Notes under the pieces: model-generated
The model's database searches: none
What the model was told of the DNA's origin: nothing
The model's input: only the letters and a program-made list of their open reading frames with translations
Assembly: GCF_012295525.1 (NCBI RefSeq)
Contig: NZ_CP051167.1
Location: 1,054,001 to 1,118,000 of the forward strand
Length of the DNA: 64,000 bases
Direction of reading: 5' to 3'
DNA from: Oxynema aestuarii AP17
GTDB taxonomy: Bacteria; Cyanobacteriota; Cyanobacteriia; Cyanobacteriales; Laspinemataceae
Translations under genes and position numbers: made by a program
Shown: positions 35,646 through 44,724 of the stretch, piece after piece
Numbering within the stretch: the first letter of the stretch is position 1
Layout: every line of letters starts with the position of its first letter

Positions 35646-35728
35646 GTAGATTGGGTTGACGACAGGAAACCCAACAAAAGCAGTCAATATTTGTTATTGT
35701 TGGATTTTGCAAATTCAACCCAATCTAC
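35646..35728. mobile_element. MITE-like element with 14-bp terminal inverted repeats
   Basis: GTAGATTGGGTTGA (35646-35659) is perfectly repeated in inverse at 35715-35728 (TCAACCCAATCTAC). The 55 bases between include AACCCAACA. It resembles GGGTTG-type dispersed repeats of cyanobacteria and lies between convergent genes, where it could also form a long terminator stem. Confidence 0.7.
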
Positions 35729-35754
35729 CCGGATAGAATTGAGAAACGGTAAGC

Positions 35755-36240
35755 TTAGGCTAAGTAGTAGGATTGAACTAAATCCCCTAAACTGTTCATC
35801 TTAACGCCGTTCCCGATCGCTGCCATTTTCCACTCGTTATTATGTCGATAAATTTCAGCGACAATCGTATCTGTCATTCCTTGGTATTCACAACCCGAGA
35901 GATTATATCGCGCCAATTCTTTACCGTTGGACATATCCACTAAGCGAATGAAGGCATTCTTCACTTGTCCGAAATCTTGTTGACGCTTTAAACACTGGTA
36001 GATATTAACGGTAAACACCAGTTTGTTAATCTCAACAGGAATTCGGGGTAAATCCACCAGAATTTGTTCGTCCTCTCCCTCTCCTTCTCCGGTGAGATTG
36101 TCGTCTAAATGCTGAATTGCACCCAAACGATGGCTAAGATTGCCAAAATATACAAGATTGGTGCAGTTGGTGATTTTGTTGTTGCGATCGAGACAAATCA
36201 CAGAAGCATCTAAATCAAAGTCTTTGGTATTGAAGCTATG
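35755..36240 (-). pseudogene. TerD-family protein, N-terminally truncated
   Basis: The reading frame encodes the C-terminal three quarters of a TerD (tellurium resistance/stress) protein: DDNLTGEGEGEDEQILVDL, KLVFTVNIYQCLKRQQDFGQ, NAFIRLVDMSNGKELARYNL and EIYRHNNEWKMAAIGNG are typical. Family members are about 190 residues and bind calcium. Upstream of the possible GTG start (36201) the frame still reads KDFDLDASV, the conserved TerD motif, but the usual first 30 residues (GGN-LSK region) are missing and a TGA soon follows. It therefore looks like a 5'-truncated relic. No other ter gene is near. Confidence 0.65.
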
Positions 36241-36516
36241 GAAAAAGCAACAATTGACGATCGGGCATCAGCTTACGCCTACCCGATCGCCGATGAACTA
36301 ACTTGAATTAGGATAAATGGGCGTTTGACTGTCGGTACAATTCTTCAATATCTTTTAATGAAATTAATATTCCGAGATTGTATAATTTCTTAGATTTCTC
36401 TCCGAAAGTTGCCGATCGCCCGTATCGCTCCCCTCGGGGGATACGCCCTGGCCGCGACCCGAAAGACAAAAGTGAGAAACCCAGGCTGCCTCTCTAGAAA
36501 CAACCTGGGGCAAAAA
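36241..36516. other. non-coding remnant region upstream of the TerD relic
   Basis: Contains a CGATCGGG/CCCGATCG inverted repeat (about 36259-36290), an imperfect CCCAGG-TTGTTTC/GAAACAACCTGGG-type stem near 36479-36510 that probably terminates the downstream-oriented gene at 36517, and a minus-strand open stretch ending near 36304 that reads protein-like (EKSKKLYNLGILISLKDIEE) but has no start. This last piece may be the end of a decayed gene. Confidence 0.4.
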
Positions 36517-37536
36517 TTAAGGACTATTCGCGGCCCGTTGTCTGGCGACTTCCATATTTTGCCGATAAGTTTCTACCCGAGGTTGAGCTTGGGAATAATT
36601 AGCACTCGACTCGGGAACCGCGTTCATCAAATCGCTGGCCTGTTGCCACAGATTCGCCACTTCATTCCACTGGGCTTGAGTTTCGGCAGTTTGTGCCAAT
36701 TGAGCCGCTTGGGTCGCCTTGCGCACGGCTTCCGCAAACGGATCGGCGGGGGCTTCCGTTGCCGTCGGCGTGGGGGTTTCGGTCGCCGTCGGTGCGGGGG
36801 TCGTCTCCCCAGTGGGGGTTTCGGTGGCGGCGGGAGACCCACCCTCTGGGGTGGGGGTGCTCGGCGTCGCTTGTTGGGGATTGAATTGCTGCTGGTAATA
36901 CCACCAACCGCCTACTCCGACGCCAGCGAGCAGTAAAACAACGACGGGAATGGCGATCGCCAATTTCTTATTCATGCCTGTTTTAGCGGAGGGTTCTTCA
37001 TCCTCCAAACCAACTTCTCCGTCTTCTTCTAACTCGTCGTCGAGGTTGTAATCGTCTTCGATGTAATGTTCGTCCTCGTCGCCTAAGTCCTCGTCTTCCA
37101 TATCCTCGGCGAGATCCTCGTCGCCAACCAGCTCGAAACCTGCCCCCGCCATGTCGTCGCCTTCGTCGGACAAGTCAAACTCATCGTCGGGGATATCGTC
37201 GTCGTCTTCTTCCACGGGTACGGACATCGGCGGTTCGATTTCGATTTCCTGTTGCCAAGCAGGATGCCGTTGCCCCTGCTGGCGCCCGTACACTTTCATG
37301 GTCGAATACGGCTCGATCGCCAATTCCCTCAACCCCTGTTGGATGAAGGGAACCAAGGATTCGCGATCGGGGATTTGAGCCGCCTCTAACAACAGCAGTA
37401 AAGAACCATCCTTGATCGCCGCTTTCGCCGTAATTCCTTCAGATTGAATGGCTTGGTTGACGATCGCGGAGATCGCCTCGGGTTCGCCTTGTCGGGCGCG
37501 TTCTTTGAGTTCTGTCGGTGCTTGAAATAAGGGCAT
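36517..37536 (-). CDS. acidic single-pass membrane protein sharing N-terminal domain with the 31911-32987 gene product
   Basis: A 339-residue protein. Residues 5-95 (ELKERARQGEPEAISAIVNQ ... MKVYGRQQGQRHPAWQQEIE) are homologous to the N-terminus of the protein at 31911-32987. A very acidic stretch follows (DEDLAEDMEDEDLGDEDEHY, about 100-185), then one membrane helix (LAIAIPVVVLLLAGVGVGGW), a Thr/Pro-rich linker (repeated PTATETPTP) and a helical C-terminus (AVRKATQAAQLAQTAETQAQ ... QASDLMNAV). Topology is probably N-terminus in the cytoplasm. Function is unknown. Confidence 0.8.
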   Translation of the reverse strand: MPLFQAPTELKERARQGEPEAISAIVNQAIQSEGITAKAAIKDGSLLLLLEAAQIPDRESLVPFIQQGLRELAIEPYSTMKVYGRQQGQRHPAWQQEIEIEPPMSVPVEEDDDDIPDDEFDLSDEGDDMAGAGFELVGDEDLAEDMEDEDLGDEDEHYIEDDYNLDDELEEDGEVGLEDEEPSAKTGMNKKLAIAIPVVVLLLAGVGVGGWWYYQQQFNPQQATPSTPTPEGGSPAATETPTGETTPAPTATETPTPTATEAPADPFAEAVRKATQAAQLAQTAETQAQWNEVANLWQQASDLMNAVPESSANYSQAQPRVETYRQNMEVARQRAANSP

Positions 37537-37553
37537 GGGAGGGGCCGATGGAT

Positions 37554-37990
37554 ATATTAGACTTTATGAACTGACACTCACCGCCCTAAAGGAGCGGGGA
37601 TTCTTGGTTCGTCCACCTGCCGTAAGATCGCCGGACTTATCCAACGATCCTAGAGGGCTGATGTCCCCAAGGGTTAAAGTTCCCGTGTACCCCACGGTAC
37701 TGAGTCCACGTTGCAAGATGCTGATGGCAGGGTTGCGATCTCCGTCCAACTCACACCCACATTTGCAGATATGAGTACGAGTTGAGAGGGACTGTTTCAC
37801 AACTTGAGTACAGCTCGAACATTCTTGACGGGTGTAGTGGGGAAGCACTGCAAAAGTGATTTTCCCGTACTTTACACCAAAATATTGAAGCCATCACCTG
37901 AATGTTGACCATCCTGCGTCACTCATCGACTGGGCAAGACGCCGATGACGAACCAGCCCTTTTACCTTCAAGTCTACATAGGCCACCCGA
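37554..37990 (-). pseudogene. IS200/IS605-type tnpB remnant
   Basis: C-terminal fragment of a tnpB. The frame reads DLKVKGLVRHRRLAQSMSDA, then a TGA stop (37894-37896), then WLQYFGVKYGKITFAVLPHY, the zinc-finger segment ECSSCTQ...CKCGCELDGDRN, and LSTVGYTGT. The in-frame stop and lack of the N-terminal half make it a relic. Beyond the coding end, the sequence near 37580-37605 (CCGCCCTAAAGGAGCGGGG) resembles the subterminal hairpin at the right end of IS605-type elements. Confidence 0.85.
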
Positions 37991-38306
37991 TCGTCAGATG
38001 GGATGACGGAATATGCCAATTTCTTGCTTTGTAACCCGTCGATCCCACAGGGGAGCTTCAAGCTCGTTATTACGAACTCGGAAGATTTGGGAAGCTGACG
38101 GGCTTTGGGCAGTGGCGATCGCAGCTCGATGGGCTTCCGTCGGTTATTATCTCTGAAAAAAATTAAAAGAAAAACTAGGAGCGGTGACACTCGTCAGTAA
38201 CGGCACGAGTGAAAGTGGAAAAAAGCCGACAGACTGGGAAGTTGAGGCAGGTCGAGGGGGTGAGGACTGGCGGTGGGGAGCGATCGCGGTTAGCATGGAA
38301 CCGCAT
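37991..38306. other. region of degraded sequence upstream of the tnpB remnant
   Basis: The minus-strand frame continues open from the tnpB relic to 38190, but its sequence (LPKSSEFVITSLKLPCGIDG) is only vaguely transposase-like. No other gene is visible. The strip from 38190 to 38306 carries no recognised signal. Confidence 0.35.
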
Positions 38307-38516
38307 TCAATCCACCACTCGTAACAGTCCTCGACGCAAACCGTCGAACACGCGATCGATGTGAGATTGCTCCTTAGAAGTGAGGGAATCTTTCGACAGC
38401 AGAGCCGTCATAAACCGTTGTTGGTCGGCTCGGGTAATCTGATGGGTCGAGAAGATGCGCTCGACAATCTTCTCCAGGGTTGCATCGGGGCTGTGTGCTG
38501 AGACACTCATAACCAT
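38307..38516 (-). CDS. small conserved cyanobacterial-type protein
   Basis: A 69-residue protein, mostly helical (ATLEKIVERIFSTHQITRAD, QQRFMTALLSKDSLTSKEQS), ending in DRVFDGLRRGLLRVVD. I recall similar short proteins in other cyanobacteria with the same ending, but no function is known to me. It lies 82 bases from the stop of the histidine kinase gene and on the same strand, downstream of it, so the two may be co-transcribed. The start MVMSVSA has two possible methionines. Confidence 0.7.
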   Translation of the reverse strand: MVMSVSAHSPDATLEKIVERIFSTHQITRADQQRFMTALLSKDSLTSKEQSHIDRVFDGLRRGLLRVVD

Positions 38517-38598
38517 AAAATACGCAACGCTAAACTTTTAGTCTTTTGTACCACTATCGCTTATTTTGGACACTTTTACAGTGATGTCTGTCACTGCT

Positions 38599-41500
38599 TT
38601 ATGGCCGGGTTTTGTCTTGGGGCGCCTTAACTTCAGTCGGCAAAGTCACCGTAAAGGTCGAACCGACGCCCAATTCGCTGCTCACCGTAATTTCGCCGCC
38701 CATCATGTGGCAGAACTGCTGGCCGATCGCCAATCCCAAGCCCGTCCCGCCATATTGCCGGGTCGTCGAGGGATCCGCCTGCACGAAGGCTTTAAAAATC
38801 GAGCGGGTTTGTTCCGGACTCATGCCGATCCCGGTATCGCGGACGATAAAGATAGCGCGATCGCCCTCGTTGGGGTTCGGTTCTCGGCGCACTTCGAGCG
38901 AAATCTCGCCATCGGTGGTAAACTTGGCCGCATTGCTGACTAAATTGAGCAGAATTTGCCGGACTTTTGTGAGATCTGCATACATCATGCCGAGGCGATC
39001 GCCGCCCTCACTCCGTTCAAAGCCGATCGTCCGCAAGCGGTTGCGATTCTTGACGATCGCCGGATAGGTCGTGGCGATCGTCGATTCGACCAAACTGCGA
39101 AGCTCGAACGTTTCCAACGCCAGCTCCATCTTGCCCGCTTCAATTTTAGAAATATCGAGAATATCGCTAATTAAATTGAGTAAATGCCTGCCTGCGGTTT
39201 GAATTCGCTTCAAATCCGTCATCAACAGTTCGTTCCCCTCCTCTTCGGCCTCTTCGAGCAGCATTTCGCTGTAACCGATAATCGCATTGAGAGGGGTTCG
39301 CAATTCGTGGCTCATATTCGCCAAAAACAGACTTTTTGCTTGAGACGCAGCCAGGGCTGTTTCTTTCGCCCGTTGCAATTCCGCTTCCGCCTGAGTGCGT
39401 TCCAGTTCCGAAGACGCGCGAATCGCAAAAATCCGCAGTAAAGAGGTGGCCATTTCTTCCCGTTTGAAGGGTTGGGAATGCATGACCACCAGCCACCCGA
39501 GGGAGCGATCGTTGGAGTCAAACAAAGGCGAGGCCAAATAATGTTCGATGCCCAACTGGGTGAATAGCTCGTGATTCGGAAAGCGATCGCACTTTTGTCC
39601 TTTGGCGAAACACATCTGAGAGCCTTGGGTCAAGCCGCACCCCTGACCCTTCAATTGATACTCAAAATTATCGACGATTTCGCCGTGAAGAGAGACCGCA
39701 AGACTTTTGAGCCGATTGCGATCGCACAGTTGCGCCACAAACGCCCCATCCACCTGTAACGTTTTGGCCAAATACTGCACTAGGGAGCGCAAAAAAGCGG
39801 CTCCGGTTTCCGCCGAAACCCCTTCGGCAATATTGCGGATCAGTTCTTCGCCGCGCTTGCGATCGCCGATTTCGCGCACCACCGCCACCAGGCGATGTTG
39901 ACCGCCGAGTAACGCCTGTTTCAAATTGACTTCGATCCAAAACTGCTTTCCCGCGCGATCGCGGGCGAGCCATTCAAACTGTTGCGGCTGACCGCCGACC
40001 GCCTTGCGAATCCACTCGATCGCCCGAGGTTGGGTATAGGGTTCGACTTCGGCACTCAACGCGCCGACATCGAGGGCTTGGATTTCGGCTAAGGAATAGC
40101 CGTACATTTCGCACACCGTGCGATTGACGTCGAGAATCGCTCCGGTTTGCGGGTCGTGAATGAAAATCCCTTCGGTGACGGCGTTAAAAATTTCTTCGTA
40201 GTTCGCTTGGGAGATTTCGAGGGCTTCTTGCGTGCGCTTGCGTTCGGTAATGTCGCGGGTGAGGGAGAGCAAGCAGGGGATCCCGTCGAGCTGGATGATA
40301 TCCGCAGAAAACAAACCGATGCGGATTTCGCCAGATTTGAGCCGGAAATGAGCTTCCCAATTGCGAACGATGCCATCTTGGCGAAGTTGTTGCAAGAGGC
40401 GATCGCGATCGCCCGGATCGACCCAGATATTTAAGTCAAAAGCACTCTTTCCGAGGGTTTCGGCGAGCGTGTAACCCGTAATCTCCAAAAAAGCATCGTT
40501 CACTTCGAGATAGCGCCCGTCGTCGAGGGTGGTAATCGCGATCGCGTCGGGACTGAAGCGAAAGGCTTTGGAAAACTTTTCTTCCGACAGGCGCAACGCT
40601 TCTTGTGCTTTGCGGCTTTGGGTAATATCCGTTTGCGATCCGGCGAAACGGTACGCCCGCCCTCGTTCGTCGCGCACCGCCAAACCGCGCGCCAGCATCC
40701 AGACGTAATCGCCGCCAGCGTCGAGCAGGCGATATTCACTTTGAAAATGGGGGGTTTGACCCGAGAGGTGCGCGTCGATTTCGGCTCGGACGCGATCGAG
40801 GTCTTCCGGGTGAATGCGCCCCAACCACTCCTCCGGGCGATCGCCGATTTCCAAAGGGTTGCAGCCGAGCATCGCCTTCCAGCGCGACGAAAAGTAAATG
40901 CGCTTGCGGTTGAGGTCCCAATCCCACAGACCGTCCTTAGCTCCGGCGACGGCGAGAGCATAGCGTTCTTCACTTTCGCGCAGGGCGGCGGTGGCGCGAT
41001 CGATCCCCTGTTGGAGGCGATGGGGTTCGCGCACCAAAATAAAAATACACCCCCCGGAAGAGAGTGCCAGCAATGCGCCCAAAGCGTACAAGCCCCACAA
41101 GCGCGAATGGTACCCTTGCCAACCGCCGCGAGGAATGGCGGCTAACTGCCAACTGCCGTTGGGAAGGGAGATGTCCAAAAGGATCGGGTTTTGCTCGAAT
41201 AGGTCTGGATTGCCGAAAAATACCGATCCGGCAGCGCCCAGCCCGTCTTTCCCGCGCAGGGCGTAATCGAGCGAGAGGGTGGACTGCCACCAAAATTGCT
41301 GTACGCGATCGCCCCAAGAGCGCGCCGTCGGCGGGGCTGACATTTCCCACAATCCGGCTTCTTGCATTAAGGTATCGCGATCGATGACGATCGCCGCCAA
41401 GCCCCAATATTCGCCGCGCTCGGCTGCGGGGCTGGCGGCGGCGGTTAGCCTGTCCCTCGCTAAAAAAATAGGGGTGCGACTGATAAAACCGACCCCTCCT

Positions 41501-41955
41501 TGAATCAGATCCAACGGTCCGGCGACGACCGTTTTGCCCGTGGCGATCGCCCGTAAGGTGGCTTCTTTCGCTTTTGGATATTCTAAAAGGTTCAAACCGA
41601 GGGCGGCTTCGTGTCCCTCCAAGGGATAAACATGGGAGATGACGTTGTTTTTGGCCAGTTGGAGATTGAGAATTCCCGTTTGTTGGACACTCAATCCCCG
41701 GGCCAGTCGTTGAAAGTCCTCGGAGTTGAGGTCGGGATGGATGGAGACGTAGGCGACCAAACCTCGGGTGAGAAATAGCCGGGAATTGAGCGAGGTTTCC
41801 AAGCGAGCGCGCACCGCACTCAATTGGTTGAGGACTTCCGTGCGAACTTTTTGGCGATCGCGCTGCTGCTCGGCGCGCACGAGTCCCCAGACGGCAGCGA
41901 GGACGATACTGCCGACAATAACTCCAGCGAGGTGAGGTGAGAATCGCGATCTCAT
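38599..41955 (-). CDS. membrane histidine kinase with CHASE, three PAS and a GAF-like domain
   Basis: An 1118-residue sensor. In order: N-terminal membrane helix (HLAGVIVGSIVLAAVWGLVR), an extracytoplasmic CHASE domain (SRLFLTRGLVAYVSIHPDLN ... VVAGPLDLIQGGVGFISRTP), a second membrane helix (LYALGALLALSSGGCIFILV, about 290-310), three PAS domains (starting near EERYALAVAGAKDGLWDW, EEKFSKAFRFSPDAIAI and ANYEEIFNAVTEGIF), a GAF-like domain (about 720-865), HisKA with H in MSHELRTPLNAI, and HATPase (NLVSNAAKF, DTGIGMS, GTGLGLAIGQQF). No receiver is attached, so a separate response regulator is needed. The CHASE domain suggests an extracellular small-molecule ligand. Confidence 0.93.
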   Translation of the reverse strand: MRSRFSPHLAGVIVGSIVLAAVWGLVRAEQQRDRQKVRTEVLNQLSAVRARLETSLNSRLFLTRGLVAYVSIHPDLNSEDFQRLARGLSVQQTGILNLQLAKNNVISHVYPLEGHEAALGLNLLEYPKAKEATLRAIATGKTVVAGPLDLIQGGVGFISRTPIFLARDRLTAAASPAAERGEYWGLAAIVIDRDTLMQEAGLWEMSAPPTARSWGDRVQQFWWQSTLSLDYALRGKDGLGAAGSVFFGNPDLFEQNPILLDISLPNGSWQLAAIPRGGWQGYHSRLWGLYALGALLALSSGGCIFILVREPHRLQQGIDRATAALRESEERYALAVAGAKDGLWDWDLNRKRIYFSSRWKAMLGCNPLEIGDRPEEWLGRIHPEDLDRVRAEIDAHLSGQTPHFQSEYRLLDAGGDYVWMLARGLAVRDERGRAYRFAGSQTDITQSRKAQEALRLSEEKFSKAFRFSPDAIAITTLDDGRYLEVNDAFLEITGYTLAETLGKSAFDLNIWVDPGDRDRLLQQLRQDGIVRNWEAHFRLKSGEIRIGLFSADIIQLDGIPCLLSLTRDITERKRTQEALEISQANYEEIFNAVTEGIFIHDPQTGAILDVNRTVCEMYGYSLAEIQALDVGALSAEVEPYTQPRAIEWIRKAVGGQPQQFEWLARDRAGKQFWIEVNLKQALLGGQHRLVAVVREIGDRKRGEELIRNIAEGVSAETGAAFLRSLVQYLAKTLQVDGAFVAQLCDRNRLKSLAVSLHGEIVDNFEYQLKGQGCGLTQGSQMCFAKGQKCDRFPNHELFTQLGIEHYLASPLFDSNDRSLGWLVVMHSQPFKREEMATSLLRIFAIRASSELERTQAEAELQRAKETALAASQAKSLFLANMSHELRTPLNAIIGYSEMLLEEAEEEGNELLMTDLKRIQTAGRHLLNLISDILDISKIEAGKMELALETFELRSLVESTIATTYPAIVKNRNRLRTIGFERSEGGDRLGMMYADLTKVRQILLNLVSNAAKFTTDGEISLEVRREPNPNEGDRAIFIVRDTGIGMSPEQTRSIFKAFVQADPSTTRQYGGTGLGLAIGQQFCHMMGGEITVSSELGVGSTFTVTLPTEVKAPQDKTRP

Positions 41956-42217
41956 GAGCGTCTTCCTAGCGATCGGTTCGTGTAAGGAGGTTAAGCGCCG
42001 CTCTCATCGGTTCGACTTGCACAACTGTGGCCCGAACCGCGACTGAAGGCGATCGAATCGCGAGGTGGGTTGCCTCTGGTTTAGCACGAATCTCTCGCCT
42101 TGAAATCACTGAAATGAATTGTGATTCCCGACACCGCTCTCTAAAACTTACTCAAACTTAATCATTTGATGTTTAGTTCCTAGCTTGGATCTTCCGAGAC
42201 CTTTCCATCACGCTTGC

Positions 42218-43323
42218 TTACACGGCTGAGCTCTCCGCGTTTTCTAGATTAATTGCCGCATTTAAGTCACGATCTATGGAGACGTGACAGTTCGGACAAT
42301 CATACTGTCTTCGATCCAGGGGCATTTTTTGTTGGTGTCCGCAGTTAGAGCAGATCTGCGAACTGGGATACCACGGGTCAATCAATGTTAATTTGCTCCC
42401 ATACCACTCGCATTTATATTCAAGTTGACGACGGAACTCATCAAACCCACCATCCGCGATCGCACCAGCCAGCTTGTGATTTTTGAGCATTCCTGACATT
42501 TTCACTTTTCACTTTTCACTTTTTACTTTTTACTTCACCGTGGTTTTTGGCTAAGTAAGTTGTTAACTTGTGTAAATGGTCGGCTCTAATATCGGCGATG
42601 CGTCGGTGGGCCTTAGCTAACTTGAGTTTAGTTTTTTCTCGGTTTTTACCTCCTTTTTGACGGCGGCTTAGTTCTTTCTGGAGTTTGGCCAGTTTTTTCT
42701 GAGCCTAGCGATAAGCTTTCGGATTGGGATAGGTTTTACCATCGCTCAGGGTGGCGAGAGTTTTAATTCCTACATCTACCCCAATCCGCTCCCTATCCCC
42801 CCTTCGCCCCCCTTTCAAAGGGGGGTTGGGGGGATGGTTCAAAATCAATTTTGAAGGCAATATACCAGTCCCCTGCTCGTTTACTTATGGTGACGTTTTT
42901 AGGATGGACTGGCGGTAACTGTTCGTGGCTTTTTACCCAAGCGATCCGAGGTAGCTTCACCCAATCACCGGAAATTTTAATGCTTTCTTCCAGGTAAAAA
43001 CTCTCTTTGACATTCTTTTTCTTAAAGTTTGGAAAACCTGTTCCTTTGACTTGCCCAACTCGCTTAAACGCTTTATTTAGGTTTCGCAACGCTTCTTGAG
43101 GGCTACATTTGGAGACTTCATAGTACCAAGGATTCTGACTTTTCACCTCGGCGACTAATCTTTTGTGTAAGTCTATGGCGGTTGGCAGTTTACCTCCGGC
43201 TTCTAATGTTTCCTTACAGGTAGCGAGTCCCCAATTCCAAGCGTGTCGAGCAACTCCTGCGTGTTTCGCCATCAGCGTTCGTTGTCGGTTATTTAAGTCT
43301 AGCTTGGTCTTAAAGCCTTTCAC
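42218..43323 (-). pseudogene. IS200/IS605-type tnpB, disrupted by repeats and stops
   Basis: All parts of a tnpB can be followed on the minus strand. The N-terminus (KTKLDLNNRQRTLMAKHAGV) runs to YIAFKIDFEP; then a G/C-run palindrome is inserted and ends the frame. The next piece (IGVDVGIKTLATLSDGKTYP) reaches KAYR followed by a TAG, then resumes as AQKKLAKLQKELSRRQ. At 42500-42534 an (AGTGAAA)-type tandem repeat replaces the RuvC-II strand and shifts the frame. The last piece has SGMLKNHKLAGAIADGGF, the zinc finger CSNCGH...CPNCHV and the final DRDLNAAIN. At least three separate lesions make it inactive. Confidence 0.9.
42500..42534. repeat. heptanucleotide tandem repeat inside tnpB relic
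   Basis: Plus-strand TTTTCACTTTTCACTTTTCA followed by CTTTTTACTTTTTACTT, that is about five 7-8-base units of the ACTTTTC/ACTTTTT type. It interrupts the RuvC-II region of the tnpB relic. A sister array (AGTTAAA units) lies in the tnpB relic near 53818-53846. Confidence 0.85.
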
Positions 43324-43567
43324 TGACTTTTTTAACTCCTCAACTATCTTTTTGTTCGGCTAAGTTCAGCTACCATAAAGACGAGCAGAAAACAATGGAG
43401 ATGGTGAAATCCGCGATTTTTGCGGCTTCAGTCCTTCTAAACTTACTCAAATCTTTGTTTGAGCATAAAAAATGAGTAAGTTTAAGGAACTTCAGGTAGA
43501 AATTTAAACATTTTAACCCTGACCGTCGAGCTGGCAATTTGAGTGGGGTTGTACCCGATTTTAGCCT

Positions 43568-44596
43568 TTACACCACAAGATTTTGTCGCGGTTTGAACGT
43601 TTCCACTTCGCGCAACTGTTCGTAAAGTTCCCGCTCGCGATCGCTGAGTTGTTTGGGAACTAACACTTGAATTTCGACCAACTGATCCCCCCGTTTGCCG
43701 CTTCCGGTGGGATAGCCTTTATTCGCCAAGCGCAAGCGCTGACCCGATCGCACCCCCGGCGGCACCGTCATCTTCACCAAACCGTCCAAAGTCGGCACTT
43801 CCACCGGACCGCCCAACGCCGCTTCGCTCGGGGTCAGGGGGACCTGACAGGCAATTTCCGCCCCTTCGACTTTAAAAAAGGGATGGGGTTCGACGGTAAT
43901 TTTTAAATAGAGATCGCCGCCGCCCATCCCTTGACCGCGCAGGCGAATGCGCTGTCCGGTCACCATTCCCGGGGGCATCGTCACTTCGAGCGATCGCCCG
44001 TCTTCGAGACGAATGCGCTCCGATCCGCCGCTATAGGCTTTTTCGAGGGGTAAGCGCAACCGAGCTTCGATATCGCGGCGAGTCGTGCGCGGCGGCACCG
44101 TATAACTGGTTCTGCTCGTTCCCGGCTTGAAATAATCCCGAGACGCCGTGCGCGCGCTGCTGCGGGGGCTGGCGGTTTCGTAACTGCGGGTGGCAGTGGA
44201 AACTCCGCTTCGCACCCCTGACGAACGGCGTCCGAGCAGTTCTTCGACGAAGGCGTTAAAGTCGCGGAATTGACTGAAATCGACATCCTCGCCCCGGCGA
44301 TCGCCCCCGACGGCGCTGCGTCCGTTGGCGGCTTTGGCGCGGCTGGCTTTGCGTCCTTGAAACCCTTTTTGACCCCAAAAGCGGCTGAATTGGTCGTATT
44401 GCGCCCGTTTGTTGGGGTCGGAAAGCACTTCGTAAGCTTCGCCGATATCTTTAAATTTCTCTTCCGCAGCTTTATTACCGGGATTGAGATCGGGGTGATA
44501 CTGGCGCGCTAGGCGTCGGTAGACTCGCTTGATTTCTTCGCTGGTTGCATCTCTGGCAACTCCCAGAATCTCGTAATAGTTCCGAAAGTTTTGCAT
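43568..44596 (-). CDS. dnaJ: DnaJ-type co-chaperone (no zinc finger)
   Basis: A 342-residue class-II/III J-protein. Seen: J domain [20 protein letters not shown] with the HPD in [10 protein letters not shown], a G/S/R-rich linker (about 75-165), and two C-terminal substrate-binding beta-domains ([60 protein letters not shown]). The cysteine-rich zinc domain is absent, as in CbpA and DnaJ3-type proteins. It follows dnaK on the same strand after 128 bases, matching the dnaK3-dnaJ pairing of other cyanobacteria, and should stimulate that DnaK. Confidence 0.92.
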   Translation of the reverse strand: MQNFRNYYEILGVARDATSEEIKRVYRRLARQYHPDLNPGNKAAEEKFKDIGEAYEVLSDPNKRAQYDQFSRFWGQKGFQGRKASRAKAANGRSAVGGDRRGEDVDFSQFRDFNAFVEELLGRRSSGVRSGVSTATRSYETASPRSSARTASRDYFKPGTSRTSYTVPPRTTRRDIEARLRLPLEKAYSGGSERIRLEDGRSLEVTMPPGMVTGQRIRLRGQGMGGGDLYLKITVEPHPFFKVEGAEIACQVPLTPSEAALGGPVEVPTLDGLVKMTVPPGVRSGQRLRLANKGYPTGSGKRGDQLVEIQVLVPKQLSDRERELYEQLREVETFKPRQNLVV

Positions 44597-44724
44597 CTTA
44601 CAGGTTTAGAGTGGAGATCTCAGAGGGGTGAGTAACCGAACGGGCGATCGCGATCGCCCGCCGCAGGGATGACTCGACGGGTTCGATCCGTCGCCGAGAA
44701 CGTCCGCCGGGGTGCGGCGATCGC

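Noticed and set aside
41956..42217. Possible gene between the CHASE kinase and the tnpB relic
   Set aside because: No open frame of useful length; the DNA appears to be kinase upstream sequence and the relic's flank.
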